41,190 nt of DNA from contig JAPLHB010000214.1 of the NCBI GenBank assembly GCA_026389845.1, forward strand, positions 1-41,190, read 5' to 3'. Shown here piece after piece: positions 25,156 through 33,476 of the stretch. The translations under genes and the position numbers were made by a program. Source of the stretch: Chloroflexota bacterium (GTDB lineage: Bacteria; Chloroflexota; Anaerolineae; CG2-30-64-16). Under the pieces are notes generated by a model. That model had not been told where the DNA came from and made no database searches. It worked only from the letters and a program-made list of their open reading frames with translations. Each line of letters begins with the position of its first letter. The first letter of the stretch is position 1.

Positions 25156-25556
25156 TAATATACGGCGTCTGTCATTCTGAGAACTGCCATGCCGCGCGGC
25201 GGCGTTCTTGCTAGAAGAAACTCCTGCGCTTGTCATGCTGAGCGGGTCTACCAGCCAGCGATCGCTGCGGCGAACATCCAGCGAAGCATCCGGCGTTGCA
25301 AGTTTCTGAGCAGCGGGTTTACCCCTAACCTTTCGCGACGGCGAGAATCCAGCGAAGAATCCCTTCGTTGCACTCAGGGCAGGCTCTTCACTGCGTTCAG
25401 GACAAGTTCTCATCCCGCGACGAGACTCCTTCGACTGCGCTCAGGACAGGCTCTTCGCTGGATTCTCGCCGCAACGCACTTCGCGAGACCGATTCGCTCA
25501 GGGTGACAAAGCGGATTTTGCCGTACTGCCAAAAATCGCAAAAGGTTATCTGCAAC
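25156..25556. other. gene-free gap with dispersed element, copy 5
   Basis: Mostly a large compound repeat (25170-25508) of the palindromic family. Nothing else recognised, except AAAGG about 11 bases before the thioredoxin-VKOR start. Confidence 0.7.
25170..25508. repeat. dispersed palindromic element, copy 5 (long form)
   Basis: Contains GAACTGCCATGCCGCGCGGC, TGTCATGCTGAGCGGGTCTA, TGAGCAGCGGGTTTACCCCT and, at the right end, CGCTCAGGGTGACA. Most of this is found in the opposite orientation at 29050-29461. Confidence 0.85.
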
Positions 25557-26693
25557 ATGCGTAAAGCCACCTTCCTCCTGACGACCCTGGCCCTGCTGGC
25601 CCTGTTAACCGCTCCGACCCTGGCAGCCTCGCCGGTCGTGCGCGGCGTGATGTTCTACGCCGATGGCTGCGGCCATTGCGAGTCCGTCATCAAAAATACC
25701 CTGCCGCCGCTGCAAGCGAAGTACGGTGGCCAGCTCCAGATCGCGATGGTCGAGGTGTCGGCCGAGGCGGACTATCAGTACTTCCGCCAGATCGAAGACC
25801 AGTACAAAGTGCCGACCGAGCTGCGCGGCGTGCCGGCACTCTTCATCGGCGACCAACTCCTGGTCGGCGACCGGCAGATTCCGGCCGAGCTGCCGAAGCT
25901 GATCGAAAAGCACCTGGCGGCTGGCGGTGTGGACTACCCCGCGCTGCCCGGTCTGGCCGAGCGGCTGGGGGTGAAAGTGGGTGGGACGGCGGCCTGCGCC
26001 CCGGCGACCCCTTGCACCGATACACCCGCCCAGACGCCCCAGACGCTGAAGTCCGTCAAGTTCAGCGCCGTCCCCGTCGCCGCCGCTGCCTCAGGCGAGC
26101 CTGCGGCGGAAAAGGCGCCGGTCGCCACGGGCTTCGAGTTGGCCTGGGGCGTGATGGAGCTGCTCATCCTGGCGCTGCTCTACGCGCTGATCTCGGCCGC
26201 ATTGGCAGGATCGGGCCATCCTGCGCCGGTCGGGCCAGGCTGGGGCTGGAAACTCATCCCCGTGCTGGCCGTGATCGGCCTGGGCGTGGCGCTTTATCTC
26301 ACCTATGTCGAGACGCAGAACGTCGCCGCGGTCTGCGGGCCGGTGGGCGACTGCAACTCGGTGCAGGCCAGCCCCTATGCCAGGCTTTTCGGCGTCCTGC
26401 CCGTGGGGCTGCTCGGCGCGCTCGGCTACGTGGCAATCCTGGCAGCCTGGGCGGTGTGGCGTTTCACCGATGGCGAGCTGTCGCGCCTGGCCCCGGTCGC
26501 CCTGCTCGGCATGAGCCTCTTCGGCGTCCTCTTCTCGATCTACCTGACCTATCTGGAGCTGTTCGTCATCCAGGCGGTCTGCATCTGGTGTCTCAGCTCC
26601 GCAGTCGTCCAGGCCACCCTGCTGGGGCTGTCGGTGGGGCCGGCCGTGCAGATGATCGCAGGGGAAGATGAAACTGATGATGAAGAAACGTAG
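25557..26693 (+). CDS. thioredoxin-like domain fused to VKOR (disulfide formation)
   Basis: A 378-aa membrane protein that would make disulfides in exported proteins. An N-terminal signal anchor (about residues 5-22) leads to a thioredoxin-like domain with CGHC (Cys38-Cys41). A linker with CAPATPC and a VKOR domain with four or five membrane helices follow. The latter has the loop AVCGPVGDCNSVQAS and the active-site CIWC in the last helix, both hallmarks of bacterial vitamin K epoxide reductase homologues that re-oxidise the thioredoxin partner with quinone. In many bacteria the partner is fused at the C-terminus; here it is N-terminal. ATG 25557 has AAAGG upstream. The next gene starts 21 bases after the stop. 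Confidence 0.88.
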   Translation: MRKATFLLTTLALLALLTAPTLAASPVVRGVMFYADGCGHCESVIKNTLPPLQAKYGGQLQIAMVEVSAEADYQYFRQIEDQYKVPTELRGVPALFIGDQLLVGDRQIPAELPKLIEKHLAAGGVDYPALPGLAERLGVKVGGTAACAPATPCTDTPAQTPQTLKSVKFSAVPVAAAASGEPAAEKAPVATGFELAWGVMELLILALLYALISAALAGSGHPAPVGPGWGWKLIPVLAVIGLGVALYLTYVETQNVAAVCGPVGDCNSVQASPYARLFGVLPVGLLGALGYVAILAAWAVWRFTDGELSRLAPVALLGMSLFGVLFSIYLTYLELFVIQAVCIWCLSSAVVQATLLGLSVGPAVQMIAGEDETDDEET

Positions 26694-26714
26694 GGTGAAA
26701 GTGGAAATCCTTCT

Positions 26715-27572
26715 ATGATTCTCCTCACCGGCGCGGCCGGCAAGACCGGCCGCGCGATCATCCATATCCTCGCCGAGCGGGGCCAAACCGTGCGGGCGTT
26801 CGTCCGCCGCGCCGAACAGATGGCGGCCGCCCGGGAAGCGGGCGCGGCGGAAGCCGTCGTCGGCGACTTGCGGGACGCGGATGCCGTGGGTGAGGCCATG
26901 CAGGGCGTGCGGGCGGTCTACCACGTGTGCCCCAACGTCAGCCCCGACGAGGCAACCATCGGGCAGGTCGCGCTCGCGGCGGCGCGGACGGCCGGCGTGG
27001 AGCGTTTCGTTTATCATTCGGTGCTCCATCCCCAGGTTGAGGCGATGCCTCACCACTGGCTCAAGCTCCGCGTCGAGGAGCTGATCTTCGCATCGGGGCT
27101 GCCCTTCACCATTCTCCAGCCCTGCGCCTACATGCAGAACGTGCTCGCCAACTGGGGCCAGATCGTCGGGGCCGGCGTTTACCCCGTTCCCTACCGCATC
27201 GGGGCCAGGTTGAGCATCGTTGATCTGGACGACGTGGCAGCGGCCGCCGCGACCGTGCTCACCGAGCCGGGGCACCTCGGCGCGATCTACGAGTTGGCCG
27301 GGCCGGCGCCGCTCTCGCAAGTCGAGATCGCCGCTGTGTTGAGCCAGCAGCTCGGCCGGCCGGTGCGCGCCGAGGTCGTGCCGCTGGACGCGTGGGAGCA
27401 GCGCGCGCGGGCCGGCGGCATGGGCGAGTACCAGGTCGCAACACTGCTGGCGATGTTCCGTTACTACGACCGCCACGGTCTGGTGGGCAATCCGACCGTG
27501 CTCGGCTGGCTCCTCGGCCGGCCGCCGACGACGTTTGCGGAGTTCCTTGTTCGGGACAACCAGGCATCCTGA
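26715..27572 (+). CDS. NmrA-like NAD(P)-binding protein
   Basis: A 285-aa Rossmann-fold protein of the atypical short-chain dehydrogenase (NmrA/HSCARG) type. The start MILLTGAAGKTGRAII holds the dinucleotide-binding Gly pattern, AFVRR the phosphate-binding arginines, VYHVCPN and FVYHSVLHPQ the core, and TILQPCAYMQNVL the usual substrate cleft. These proteins act as redox sensors or NADPH-dependent reductases; the role here is unknown. It begins 21 bases after the VKOR gene and ends 1 base before the response regulator start, so the three may share an mRNA. Confidence 0.8.
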   Translation: MILLTGAAGKTGRAIIHILAERGQTVRAFVRRAEQMAAAREAGAAEAVVGDLRDADAVGEAMQGVRAVYHVCPNVSPDEATIGQVALAAARTAGVERFVYHSVLHPQVEAMPHHWLKLRVEELIFASGLPFTILQPCAYMQNVLANWGQIVGAGVYPVPYRIGARLSIVDLDDVAAAAATVLTEPGHLGAIYELAGPAPLSQVEIAAVLSQQLGRPVRAEVVPLDAWEQRARAGGMGEYQVATLLAMFRYYDRHGLVGNPTVLGWLLGRPPTTFAEFLVRDNQAS

Positions 27573-27573
27573 C

Positions 27574-28221
27574 ATGTCTACGATCCGCGTCCTGCTCGCC
27601 GAAGACCACGCGCTGGTGCGCGCGGGGTTCGCCGCGCTGCTGCGCAGTTTGCCCGGCATCGAGGTGGTAGCCGAGGCCGGCGATGGCCGCGAGGCGTTGC
27701 GGCTTGTCGAGACCCACCGGCCGGCCGTCGTCTTCATGGACATCGCCATGTCGGGGCTGAACGGGCTGGACGCTACCGCGCAGATCGTCCGCGATTTCCC
27801 CCAGGCGCGGGTGGTGATCCTCTCCATGCACGCCAACGAGGAATACGTGCTGCAAGCCCTGCGCGTGGGCGCGGCCGGCTACTTGCTCAAGGACGCGGGG
27901 CTGGGGGAGCTGGAGCTGGCCGTGCGCGCCGTAGCCCGCGGCGAGACCTACCTCAGCCCCGCGGTTTCCAAGCACGTCATCGCCGATTACGTCCGCCGCA
28001 CCGCCGGCGCGCCGGCCACGGCGGGCGATCCCCTGACGCCGCGGCAGCGCGAGGTGCTGCAACTGATCGCCGAGGGGCGCACCGTCAAGGAGATTGCTCA
28101 AATCCTTGCGGTGAGCGAGAAGACCGTCGAGACTCACCGCGCCCAATTGATGGCGCGGCTGGACATCCACGACATCGCCGGCCTGGTGCGCTACGCCCTG
28201 CGCGCCGGCCTCGTGACGTGA
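27574..28221 (+). CDS. NarL/FixJ-type response regulator
   Basis: A 215-aa two-component regulator. A receiver domain (residues 1-120) with phospho-acceptor Asp in VVFMDIAMSG, Thr/Ser switch in VVILSMHANE and Lys in GYLLKDAG is followed by a LuxR-type DNA-binding domain (LTPRQREVLQLIAEGRTVKEIAQIL, SEKTVETHRAQLMARLD). The ATG at 27574 overlaps nothing but is 1 base after the NmrA stop. The kinase partner begins 8 bases after the stop. Together they form a classic regulator-kinase pair; targets are unknown. Confidence 0.93.
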   Translation: MSTIRVLLAEDHALVRAGFAALLRSLPGIEVVAEAGDGREALRLVETHRPAVVFMDIAMSGLNGLDATAQIVRDFPQARVVILSMHANEEYVLQALRVGAAGYLLKDAGLGELELAVRAVARGETYLSPAVSKHVIADYVRRTAGAPATAGDPLTPRQREVLQLIAEGRTVKEIAQILAVSEKTVETHRAQLMARLDIHDIAGLVRYALRAGLVT

Positions 28222-28229
28222 GGTCCTCG

Positions 28230-28889
28230 ATGACCGAGACGATCGAAACCCTCACGCGACGCCTGCTCGATGCCCAGGAGGCTGAGCGCCGGCGCATCGC
28301 GCGCGAGCTGCACGACGAGGTCGGCCAGGCTCTCACCGCGGTCAAGATCAACCTGCAAGCCGCCGGCCGCACGCCCGGCGCAGAGGCCATCGCGCCGCAA
28401 TTGGACGAGAGCATCAAGATCATCGAGCGCACGCTCCAGCAGGTGCGCAATCTCTCGCTCGACCTGCGACCGTCGCTGCTGGACGACCTGGGGCTGGTGG
28501 CCGCGCTGCGCTGGTACGTGGACCGCCAGGGGCAGCGCGCCGGCATCGCCACGCGCTTTATCGCCGAGCCGGCCGACCCGCGCCTGCGGGCCGAGATCGA
28601 AACCGCCTGCTTCCGGCTGGTGCAAGAGGCGCTGACCAACGTCGTGCGTCACGCCCAGGCGCACAGCGTGACCGTCGAGCTGCGGCAGGTGGGCGCCGGC
28701 CTGCGCCTGCGCGTCCGCGACGACGGCCACGGGTTCGACGTGCCGGCCGCGCTGGCCCGCGCCGCGCGCGGGGAAAGCCTGGGGCTGCTCGGCATGCAGG
28801 AGCGCGTGGCTTTGCTCGACGGCCAGATCGTCATCCGCTCGACCCCCGGCCAGGGCGCCGAAATCCTCGTCATGTTGCCCGTGGCTTAA
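28230..28889 (+). CDS. small soluble histidine kinase (HisKA_3 type), partner of the regulator
   Basis: A 219-aa kinase consisting only of the dimerisation/phosphoacceptor helices and the ATPase. The phospho-His is in RRIARELHDEVGQALTAV; ATP-binding motifs are QEALTNVVRHAQA (N box), RDDGHGFD (G1) and GLLGMQERV (G2). There is no input domain or membrane segment, so the signal must come from a protein partner or the cytoplasm. The ATG at 28230 has GAGGT just upstream; the regulator stop is 8 bases before. Confidence 0.9.
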   Translation: MTETIETLTRRLLDAQEAERRRIARELHDEVGQALTAVKINLQAAGRTPGAEAIAPQLDESIKIIERTLQQVRNLSLDLRPSLLDDLGLVAALRWYVDRQGQRAGIATRFIAEPADPRLRAEIETACFRLVQEALTNVVRHAQAHSVTVELRQVGAGLRLRVRDDGHGFDVPAALARAARGESLGLLGMQERVALLDGQIVIRSTPGQGAEILVMLPVA

Positions 28890-29049
28890 GCTCAGCAACA
28901 TCAGGTCTTTCCCCCGCCCAACTCAGGATTTCCCCGATTGCCACCCGCGGTCGCCGCGCATACAATCTGCTCAGAACGTTATACGACTCAGAACGTTATA
29001 CTGCCAACGGGCATAAACTGCGTTTTTCGCGGTACCGCAACATTGGCCG

Positions 29050-29461
29050 TGTCACCCCTTCGTTGCACTCAGGGCAGGCTCTGAGCGAGTTGGTCCCGTG
29101 AAGTGGGTGGCGGCGAAAATCCAGCGAAGAGCCTGTCCTGAGCGCAGTCGAAGGAGTCTCGTTGCGAAAAGAGAACTTGTCCTGAACGCAGTGAAGGATT
29201 CTTCGCTGGATGCTCGCCGTCGCGAAAGATCAGGGGTAAACCCGCTGCTCAGAAACTTGCGACACAGGATGCTTCGCTGAATGTTCGTCGCAACAATTGT
29301 TGGCTGGTAGATCCGCTCAGCATGACAAGCGCAGGAGTTTCTATCTTCAAGAATGCCGCCGCGCGGCATGGCAGTTCTTAGATCCGCTCAGCATGACAAG
29401 CGCAGGAGTTTCTATCTTCAAGAATGCCGCCGCGCGGCATGGCAGTTCTCAGAATGACAAA
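29050..29461. repeat. dispersed palindromic element, copy 6 (long form, inverted to copy 5)
   Basis: Carries the same components as 25170-25508 in the opposite orientation, such as AGCCTGTCCTGAGCGCAGTC, ATCCGCTCAGCATGACAAGC and GCCGCGCGGCATGGCAGTTC. Includes an exact 71-bp tandem duplication (29308-29378 and 29379-29449). Confidence 0.85.
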
Positions 29462-29549
29462 CGCTCAAAGGCGTACTCCGTGACCGTGCCGAGTATACTT
29501 CATCATGGAAGGGATTGCTTCGCAAAAAAACCGCTCGCAATGACGACGA

Positions 29550-29735
29550 CACGCAATACGCACCACGTAACCCGCAACCCGCAACCCGTAACCCGTAACC
29601 CGCAACCCGCAACCCGTAACCCGTAACCCGCAACCCGTAACCCGCAACACGCAACACGCAACACGCAACACGCAACACGCAACACGTAACCCGCAACACG
29701 CAACACGCACCACGTAACCCGCATCACGCATCAAA
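29550..29735. repeat. heptamer tract (CGCAACC/CGTAACC/CGCAACA)n
   Basis: About 26 units of 7 bp with related sequences (CGCAACC, CGTAACC, CGCAACA, CGTAACA, CGCACCA, CGCATCA) directly upstream of the double-receiver gene. Confidence 0.92.
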
Positions 29736-29749
29736 TCCAGGATCAACCC

Positions 29750-30526
29750 ATGCCACCTATGCGCATCCTCCTTGTGGATGACAACCCCGCCTTTCTGGAA
29801 TCTGCCGCGCGCTTCCTGGCGAGCGACCCCCAGGTCGAGATCGCCGGCTGCGCACGTTCCGGCCAGGAGGCCTTCGACATGATCGCTCAGTTGCAGCCCG
29901 ACCTGGTACTGATGGACATTGCCATGCCGGGAATCAATGGGCTAGAGGCGACGCGCCGCATCAAGGCGCAACCCAACCCGCCGCGTGTGGCGATCGTGAC
30001 CTTGTACGACAACCCGGAATATCGCGCGGCCGCGCTGACGGCGCACGCCGATGCCTTTGTCGCCAAGTCGGATTTCGGCGCACAGTTGCCCGGCCTCCTC
30101 CGCGAGCTATCCGCCACACCGACCGGCGCGGCGGCGAGGGAACAAATGCCTATGAAACGAATCCTCGTTGTAGACGACTCGACTACCATGCGACGGATGG
30201 TGATGGCCTCGCTGCGGGGTCTCAAGGATGTCAAATTCAGCGAAGCCGGCAACGGCCTGGAGGCCATCGAGCGACTGGCGCTCGGACCGGTAGACTTGAT
30301 GCTCCTCGACCTGAACATGCCCGACATGCACGGCCTGGAAGTGCTGAAGTTCGTGCGCCGGCATCCCGCGCACCAGACCATGCCCGTCATCATCCTGACG
30401 ACCAAAGGGGACGATGCCAGCCGATCCGCCGCCCAGGCCGCCGGCGCCAGTCGCTATCTGACCAAACCGTTTCAACCGAGCGCGTTGTTGGTACAAGTCC
30501 GGGACTTACTCGGAACCAGCGTGTAA
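29750..30526 (+). CDS. double receiver protein (two CheY-like REC domains)
   Basis: A 258-aa protein of two receiver domains with no output domain. The first (1-123) has MRILLVDDNPAF and Asp in LVLMDIAMPG, and is closer to NarL-type receivers. The second (about 134-258) has KRILVVDDSTTMRRMV, Asp in LMLLDLNMPD and the CheY-type Thr/Lys switch (ILTTKGD, YLTKPFQ). AGGA stands 7 bases before ATG 29750. An internal ATG at the start of the second domain could also give a single CheY. The gene opens the chemotaxis cluster and likely receives phosphate from CheA. Confidence 0.9.
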   Translation: MPPMRILLVDDNPAFLESAARFLASDPQVEIAGCARSGQEAFDMIAQLQPDLVLMDIAMPGINGLEATRRIKAQPNPPRVAIVTLYDNPEYRAAALTAHADAFVAKSDFGAQLPGLLRELSATPTGAAAREQMPMKRILVVDDSTTMRRMVMASLRGLKDVKFSEAGNGLEAIERLALGPVDLMLLDLNMPDMHGLEVLKFVRRHPAHQTMPVIILTTKGDDASRSAAQAAGASRYLTKPFQPSALLVQVRDLLGTSV

Positions 30527-30533
30527 TCGGGTA

Positions 30534-30600
30534 ATCGTGTTGCGTTTTGCGTGTTGCGTGACCCAGATGCTGCGGCTTTACGCGCACCACGCACCACGTG
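30534..30600. repeat. heptamer-like tract between the double-receiver gene and cheA
   Basis: Degenerate 7-bp units (GTGTTGC, GTTTTGC, GTGTTGC and CGCACCA, CGCACCA) fill the gap. Some units are interrupted, as if older than the other tracts. Confidence 0.7.
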
Positions 30601-30611
30601 GGGAGTCGCCC

Positions 30612-32684
30612 ATGTTCAATACACCCTCTGAACCCGACGTCAATTTCTTTGCCGAGTTCCTCGACGACTACTTCGCGGAGTGCGACGAGCACCTGCTCGC
30701 CGTGCGGCAGGGTCTCCTGACACTGGAGATCCAGGAGCCGCAGGCCGACCGGGCGTTGCTGGATGATTTGTTTCGCCGCTTCCACTCGATCAAAGGACTG
30801 TCGGGCATGGTGGGCGTGCGCGAAGCGGAGCAACTGGCGCACCAGATGGAGAGCCACCTGCGGGCCTTGCGCAAGGAAGAGGTGCACCTGACGCATGCGG
30901 CCCTGGACGCCCTCACCGACGGGGCCCGGCTGCTGGAGCAGGTCATCATCGTGCGCCGCACCGGCGGGCCGCCGCCCGCGATCGCGGACATGATAACGAA
31001 GCTGGCGGCAGCCCTGGCGCAAGATCTCCCGCAACCCGCCCGGCCGGCCAGATCTGCCAGCGCAGACGCTGCGCTGGCAGACGAGTCGTTACCTTCCATC
31101 CCCCTCGCCCTGGCGCCGGAAACGAGCAGCCAACTGACCGCGGCTTTGGCGGCCGGGCAGAAGGCCTGGCGTTGCGTCTTCATCCCCACCCCGGCGCGCG
31201 CCGAACAGGGCGTCAACGTCAACGGCGTGCGGGCCTATCTGCAGGGGCAGGGCGACCTGCTCCATGCCGCGCCGCGCGTCCACGGCCAGGGCGGCATCGC
31301 GTTCGAGTTCCTGGTCGTCAGCGCCGCCGACAAGAACGCTTTCACCGATCAGGTGCCCGACGGGCTGATCTGCACGCCCTACGAGCCGCCGGAGCGCCGG
31401 GCCGAGCCGCCGATCGCGGCCATCCCTGACACCGCGCCCCCACCGCCCGCGCTGGCCGCTGGCGTCGCGCCGGCCGAGTCGCTCCCCGCGCCCACCCTCA
31501 CCCCCTCCAACATCGTGCGCGTGGATCTGGGCCGGCTGGACGACCTGATGCGCATGGCCGGCAAGCTGGTGATCGGCCGCGCCCGGCTGGAAGACCGGCT
31601 GGAGAAGCTGGAAGCCGCCGTGCCGGCCGCCGACTGGCGCGCGGTGCAGGAGGTGAACCTGGCCATGGCCCACCAGTTGCGCGATCTGCGCGAGGGGATT
31701 ATGCGCGTGCGCATGGTTCCCATCGGCGAACTGTTCGCCAGGATGCAGTTGGCCGTCTACGACCTGGCGCGTGCCAGCGGCAAACAGGTACGGCTGGAAC
31801 TCCACGGCCAGGACACCGAGATTGACAAGTTCGTCATCGAGCGGATGATGGATCCGCTGCTCCACCTGGTGCGTAACGCGGTCAGCCACGGGTTGGAGGA
31901 TGCCGCCGCGCGAGTGGACGCCGGCAAGCCCGCCGTCGGCGTCGTGGCGTTGCGCGCCAGCACGGCCGGCGACGCGGTCGTCATCGAAGTCGCGGATGAT
32001 GGCTGCGGGGTGGATGTGGAGAAAGTGGCGACGCGCGGCCGTGCCCTGGGCCTCTTGGCCGAAGAGGCGTCGCTCGACCCGGCCAGCCTGCTGGAGCTTC
32101 TCTGCGCGCTGGGCTTCTCGACGCGGGACGAGGCCGACCTGACCAGCGGCCGCGGCGTTGGCATGACCGTCGTCAAAAACACCGTCCAGGAGCTAGGCGG
32201 CAGCCTGACGCTGGACACGAAACCGGGCCGCGGCACCCGGTTCACCATCCAGTTGCCCCTCACCCTGGCGATCGCTGACGCGCTCATCGTCTCGGTGGGC
32301 GCGCAACGGTTCGCTGTGCCGCTGCTGGCGGTGCGCGAGGTCATCGAGGTGCAGCTCGACGCCGTCCGGACGCTGGATGGCCAGGCGCACAACGAAGTCC
32401 TGCTCCATCGCGGGGGCGCCCTGCCCATCCTGCGGCTGGCCCGCTTCTTCGGGCTGCCTGCCCCCACCGATCACGCGCCGGTTGCCCTGGTCGTCGGCGC
32501 CGGCCTCACGGCCATCGGCATCGTCGTGGATCGCGTCCTCGAACAGCGCGAAATCGTCATCCGCTCCCTGGCCGACCCCTTTGTCCAGTCCCCCGGTCTG
32601 GCCGGCGCAACGGAGTTGGGGGATGGACGGGTAGTGCTGATATTGGATGTAGGCGCGTTAACCAAGGCAAAGCGCAGAATGTGA
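30612..32684 (+). CDS. cheA: chemotaxis histidine kinase CheA
   Basis: A 690-aa kinase. Domains in order: P1 with phospho-His58 in RRFHSIKGLSGMVG; a linker of about 180 residues with a region (WRCVFIPTPARAEQGVNVNG) that could be a P2-like receiver-binding domain; P3 dimerisation helices (IVRVDLGRLDDLMRMAGKLV); P4 ATPase (HLVRNAVSHGLED, VADDGCGVD, GRGVGMTVVKN); and the CheW-like P5 (LPLTLAIADALIVSVGAQRFAVPL). It phosphorylates the receivers of this cluster. ATG 30612 was chosen because the frame upstream is repeat DNA. The gene is followed by a 7-bp repeat tract. Confidence 0.96.
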   Translation: MFNTPSEPDVNFFAEFLDDYFAECDEHLLAVRQGLLTLEIQEPQADRALLDDLFRRFHSIKGLSGMVGVREAEQLAHQMESHLRALRKEEVHLTHAALDALTDGARLLEQVIIVRRTGGPPPAIADMITKLAAALAQDLPQPARPARSASADAALADESLPSIPLALAPETSSQLTAALAAGQKAWRCVFIPTPARAEQGVNVNGVRAYLQGQGDLLHAAPRVHGQGGIAFEFLVVSAADKNAFTDQVPDGLICTPYEPPERRAEPPIAAIPDTAPPPPALAAGVAPAESLPAPTLTPSNIVRVDLGRLDDLMRMAGKLVIGRARLEDRLEKLEAAVPAADWRAVQEVNLAMAHQLRDLREGIMRVRMVPIGELFARMQLAVYDLARASGKQVRLELHGQDTEIDKFVIERMMDPLLHLVRNAVSHGLEDAAARVDAGKPAVGVVALRASTAGDAVVIEVADDGCGVDVEKVATRGRALGLLAEEASLDPASLLELLCALGFSTRDEADLTSGRGVGMTVVKNTVQELGGSLTLDTKPGRGTRFTIQLPLTLAIADALIVSVGAQRFAVPLLAVREVIEVQLDAVRTLDGQAHNEVLLHRGGALPILRLARFFGLPAPTDHAPVALVVGAGLTAIGIVVDRVLEQREIVIRSLADPFVQSPGLAGATELGDGRVVLILDVGALTKAKRRM

Positions 32685-32790
32685 GACGTGAGACGTGAGA
32701 CGTGGTACGTGGTGCGTGTTGCGTGGTGCGTGGTACGTGGTGCGTGGTCGTGGTGCGTGGTGCGTGGTGCGTGGTGCGTGGTGCGTGTTT
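32683..32790. repeat. heptamer tract (GTGAGAC/GTGGTGC)n
   Basis: About fifteen 7-bp units between cheA and the four-helix gene: GTGAGAC three times, then GTGGTAC, GTGGTGC, GTGTTGC and GTGGTGC many times. Confidence 0.92.
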
Positions 32791-32808
32791 TCCGCCAGGG
32801 AGGTGCGT

Positions 32809-33303
32809 ATGACCTATGACGAATGGCTGGCATCGGTGCCACAGGAGTTCACCGGCGATCCGTTGTGGTGCATGGAGGTCTATCGGCTGGCGATATTCGC
32901 CGCCGACTTGGCCTGGCACGACGTCTGCAAATTGGCGCAAGACCGGCACACCGTCAGCCTGTCGGATCAGCTTTATCGGGCCATCGGTTCGGTGGGCGCC
33001 AACATCGCCGAGGGCTACGGCCACCAATCCAGCAAAGACCAGGCACGCTTCTATGAGTATGCGTTAGGCTCGACTCGCGAAGCCCGCGGCTGGTATCACA
33101 TGGGGCGACACGTTCTCTCGCCAGAGGTAGCCGATCATCGCATTCGCCTGCTAACCAGCATCACTCGCCTGCTGCTGACGATCATCCCCGCCGAACGCGG
33201 CTACCGGATGAAAGAAGCGCCAACGCCATATGACGTAGCACCGACCGACCTGCTGACCCACGCGCCACTGCCTCTCGCCACCGACGCGTGCCCAGCCACA
33301 TAA
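32809..33303 (+). CDS. four-helix-bundle protein of the S23/Avd-like family
   Basis: A 164-aa protein; the middle (about residues 20-130) is the four-helix bundle of the family found as 23S rRNA intervening-sequence protein. Typical motifs are WHDVCKLAQDRHTVSLSDQLYRAIGSVGANIAEGYGH and DQARFYEYALGSTREARGWY; the SxxANIAEG signature is clear. Proteins of this family share the fold of DGR Avd. It is not in a 23S rRNA gene here but between cheA and cheW. AGGGAGG precedes ATG 32809. Its role in the chemotaxis cluster is unknown. The last 40 residues (EAPTPYDVAPTDLLTHAP) are low complexity. Confidence 0.85.
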   Translation: MTYDEWLASVPQEFTGDPLWCMEVYRLAIFAADLAWHDVCKLAQDRHTVSLSDQLYRAIGSVGANIAEGYGHQSSKDQARFYEYALGSTREARGWYHMGRHVLSPEVADHRIRLLTSITRLLLTIIPAERGYRMKEAPTPYDVAPTDLLTHAPLPLATDACPAT

Positions 33304-33466
33304 CACGCAACACGCAACACGCAACACGATGCACGCAACACGTAACACGCAACACGTAACACGCAACACGCAACACGCAACACGCAACACGTAACACGCA
33401 ACACGCAACACGTAACACGCAACACGCAACACGCAACACGTAACACGTAACACGCACCACGCACAA
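33302..33466. repeat. heptamer tract (GCAACAC/GTAACAC)n
   Basis: About 23 units of 7 bp between the four-helix gene and cheW, mostly GCAACAC with interspersed GTAACAC and single GATGCAC and GCACCAC units. Confidence 0.95.
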
Positions 33467-33476
33467 GGAGCTTCCC

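Larger units (their letters stand above)
28890..29749. other. 860-bp gene-free region made of repeats
   Basis: After the kinase gene come about 150 bases with no recognised feature, then the long dispersed element (29050-29461) with an internal duplication, and then a heptamer tract (29550-29735). No coding region is supported. Confidence 0.7.

Noticed and set aside
29418..29746. Several open frames with repeats like VLRVACC or HHASRIT (also near 33.2, 34.0 and 39.1 kb)
   Set aside because: They are translations of 7-bp arrays, which stay open in many frames because three units make seven codons. No ribosome binding site or domain supports them.
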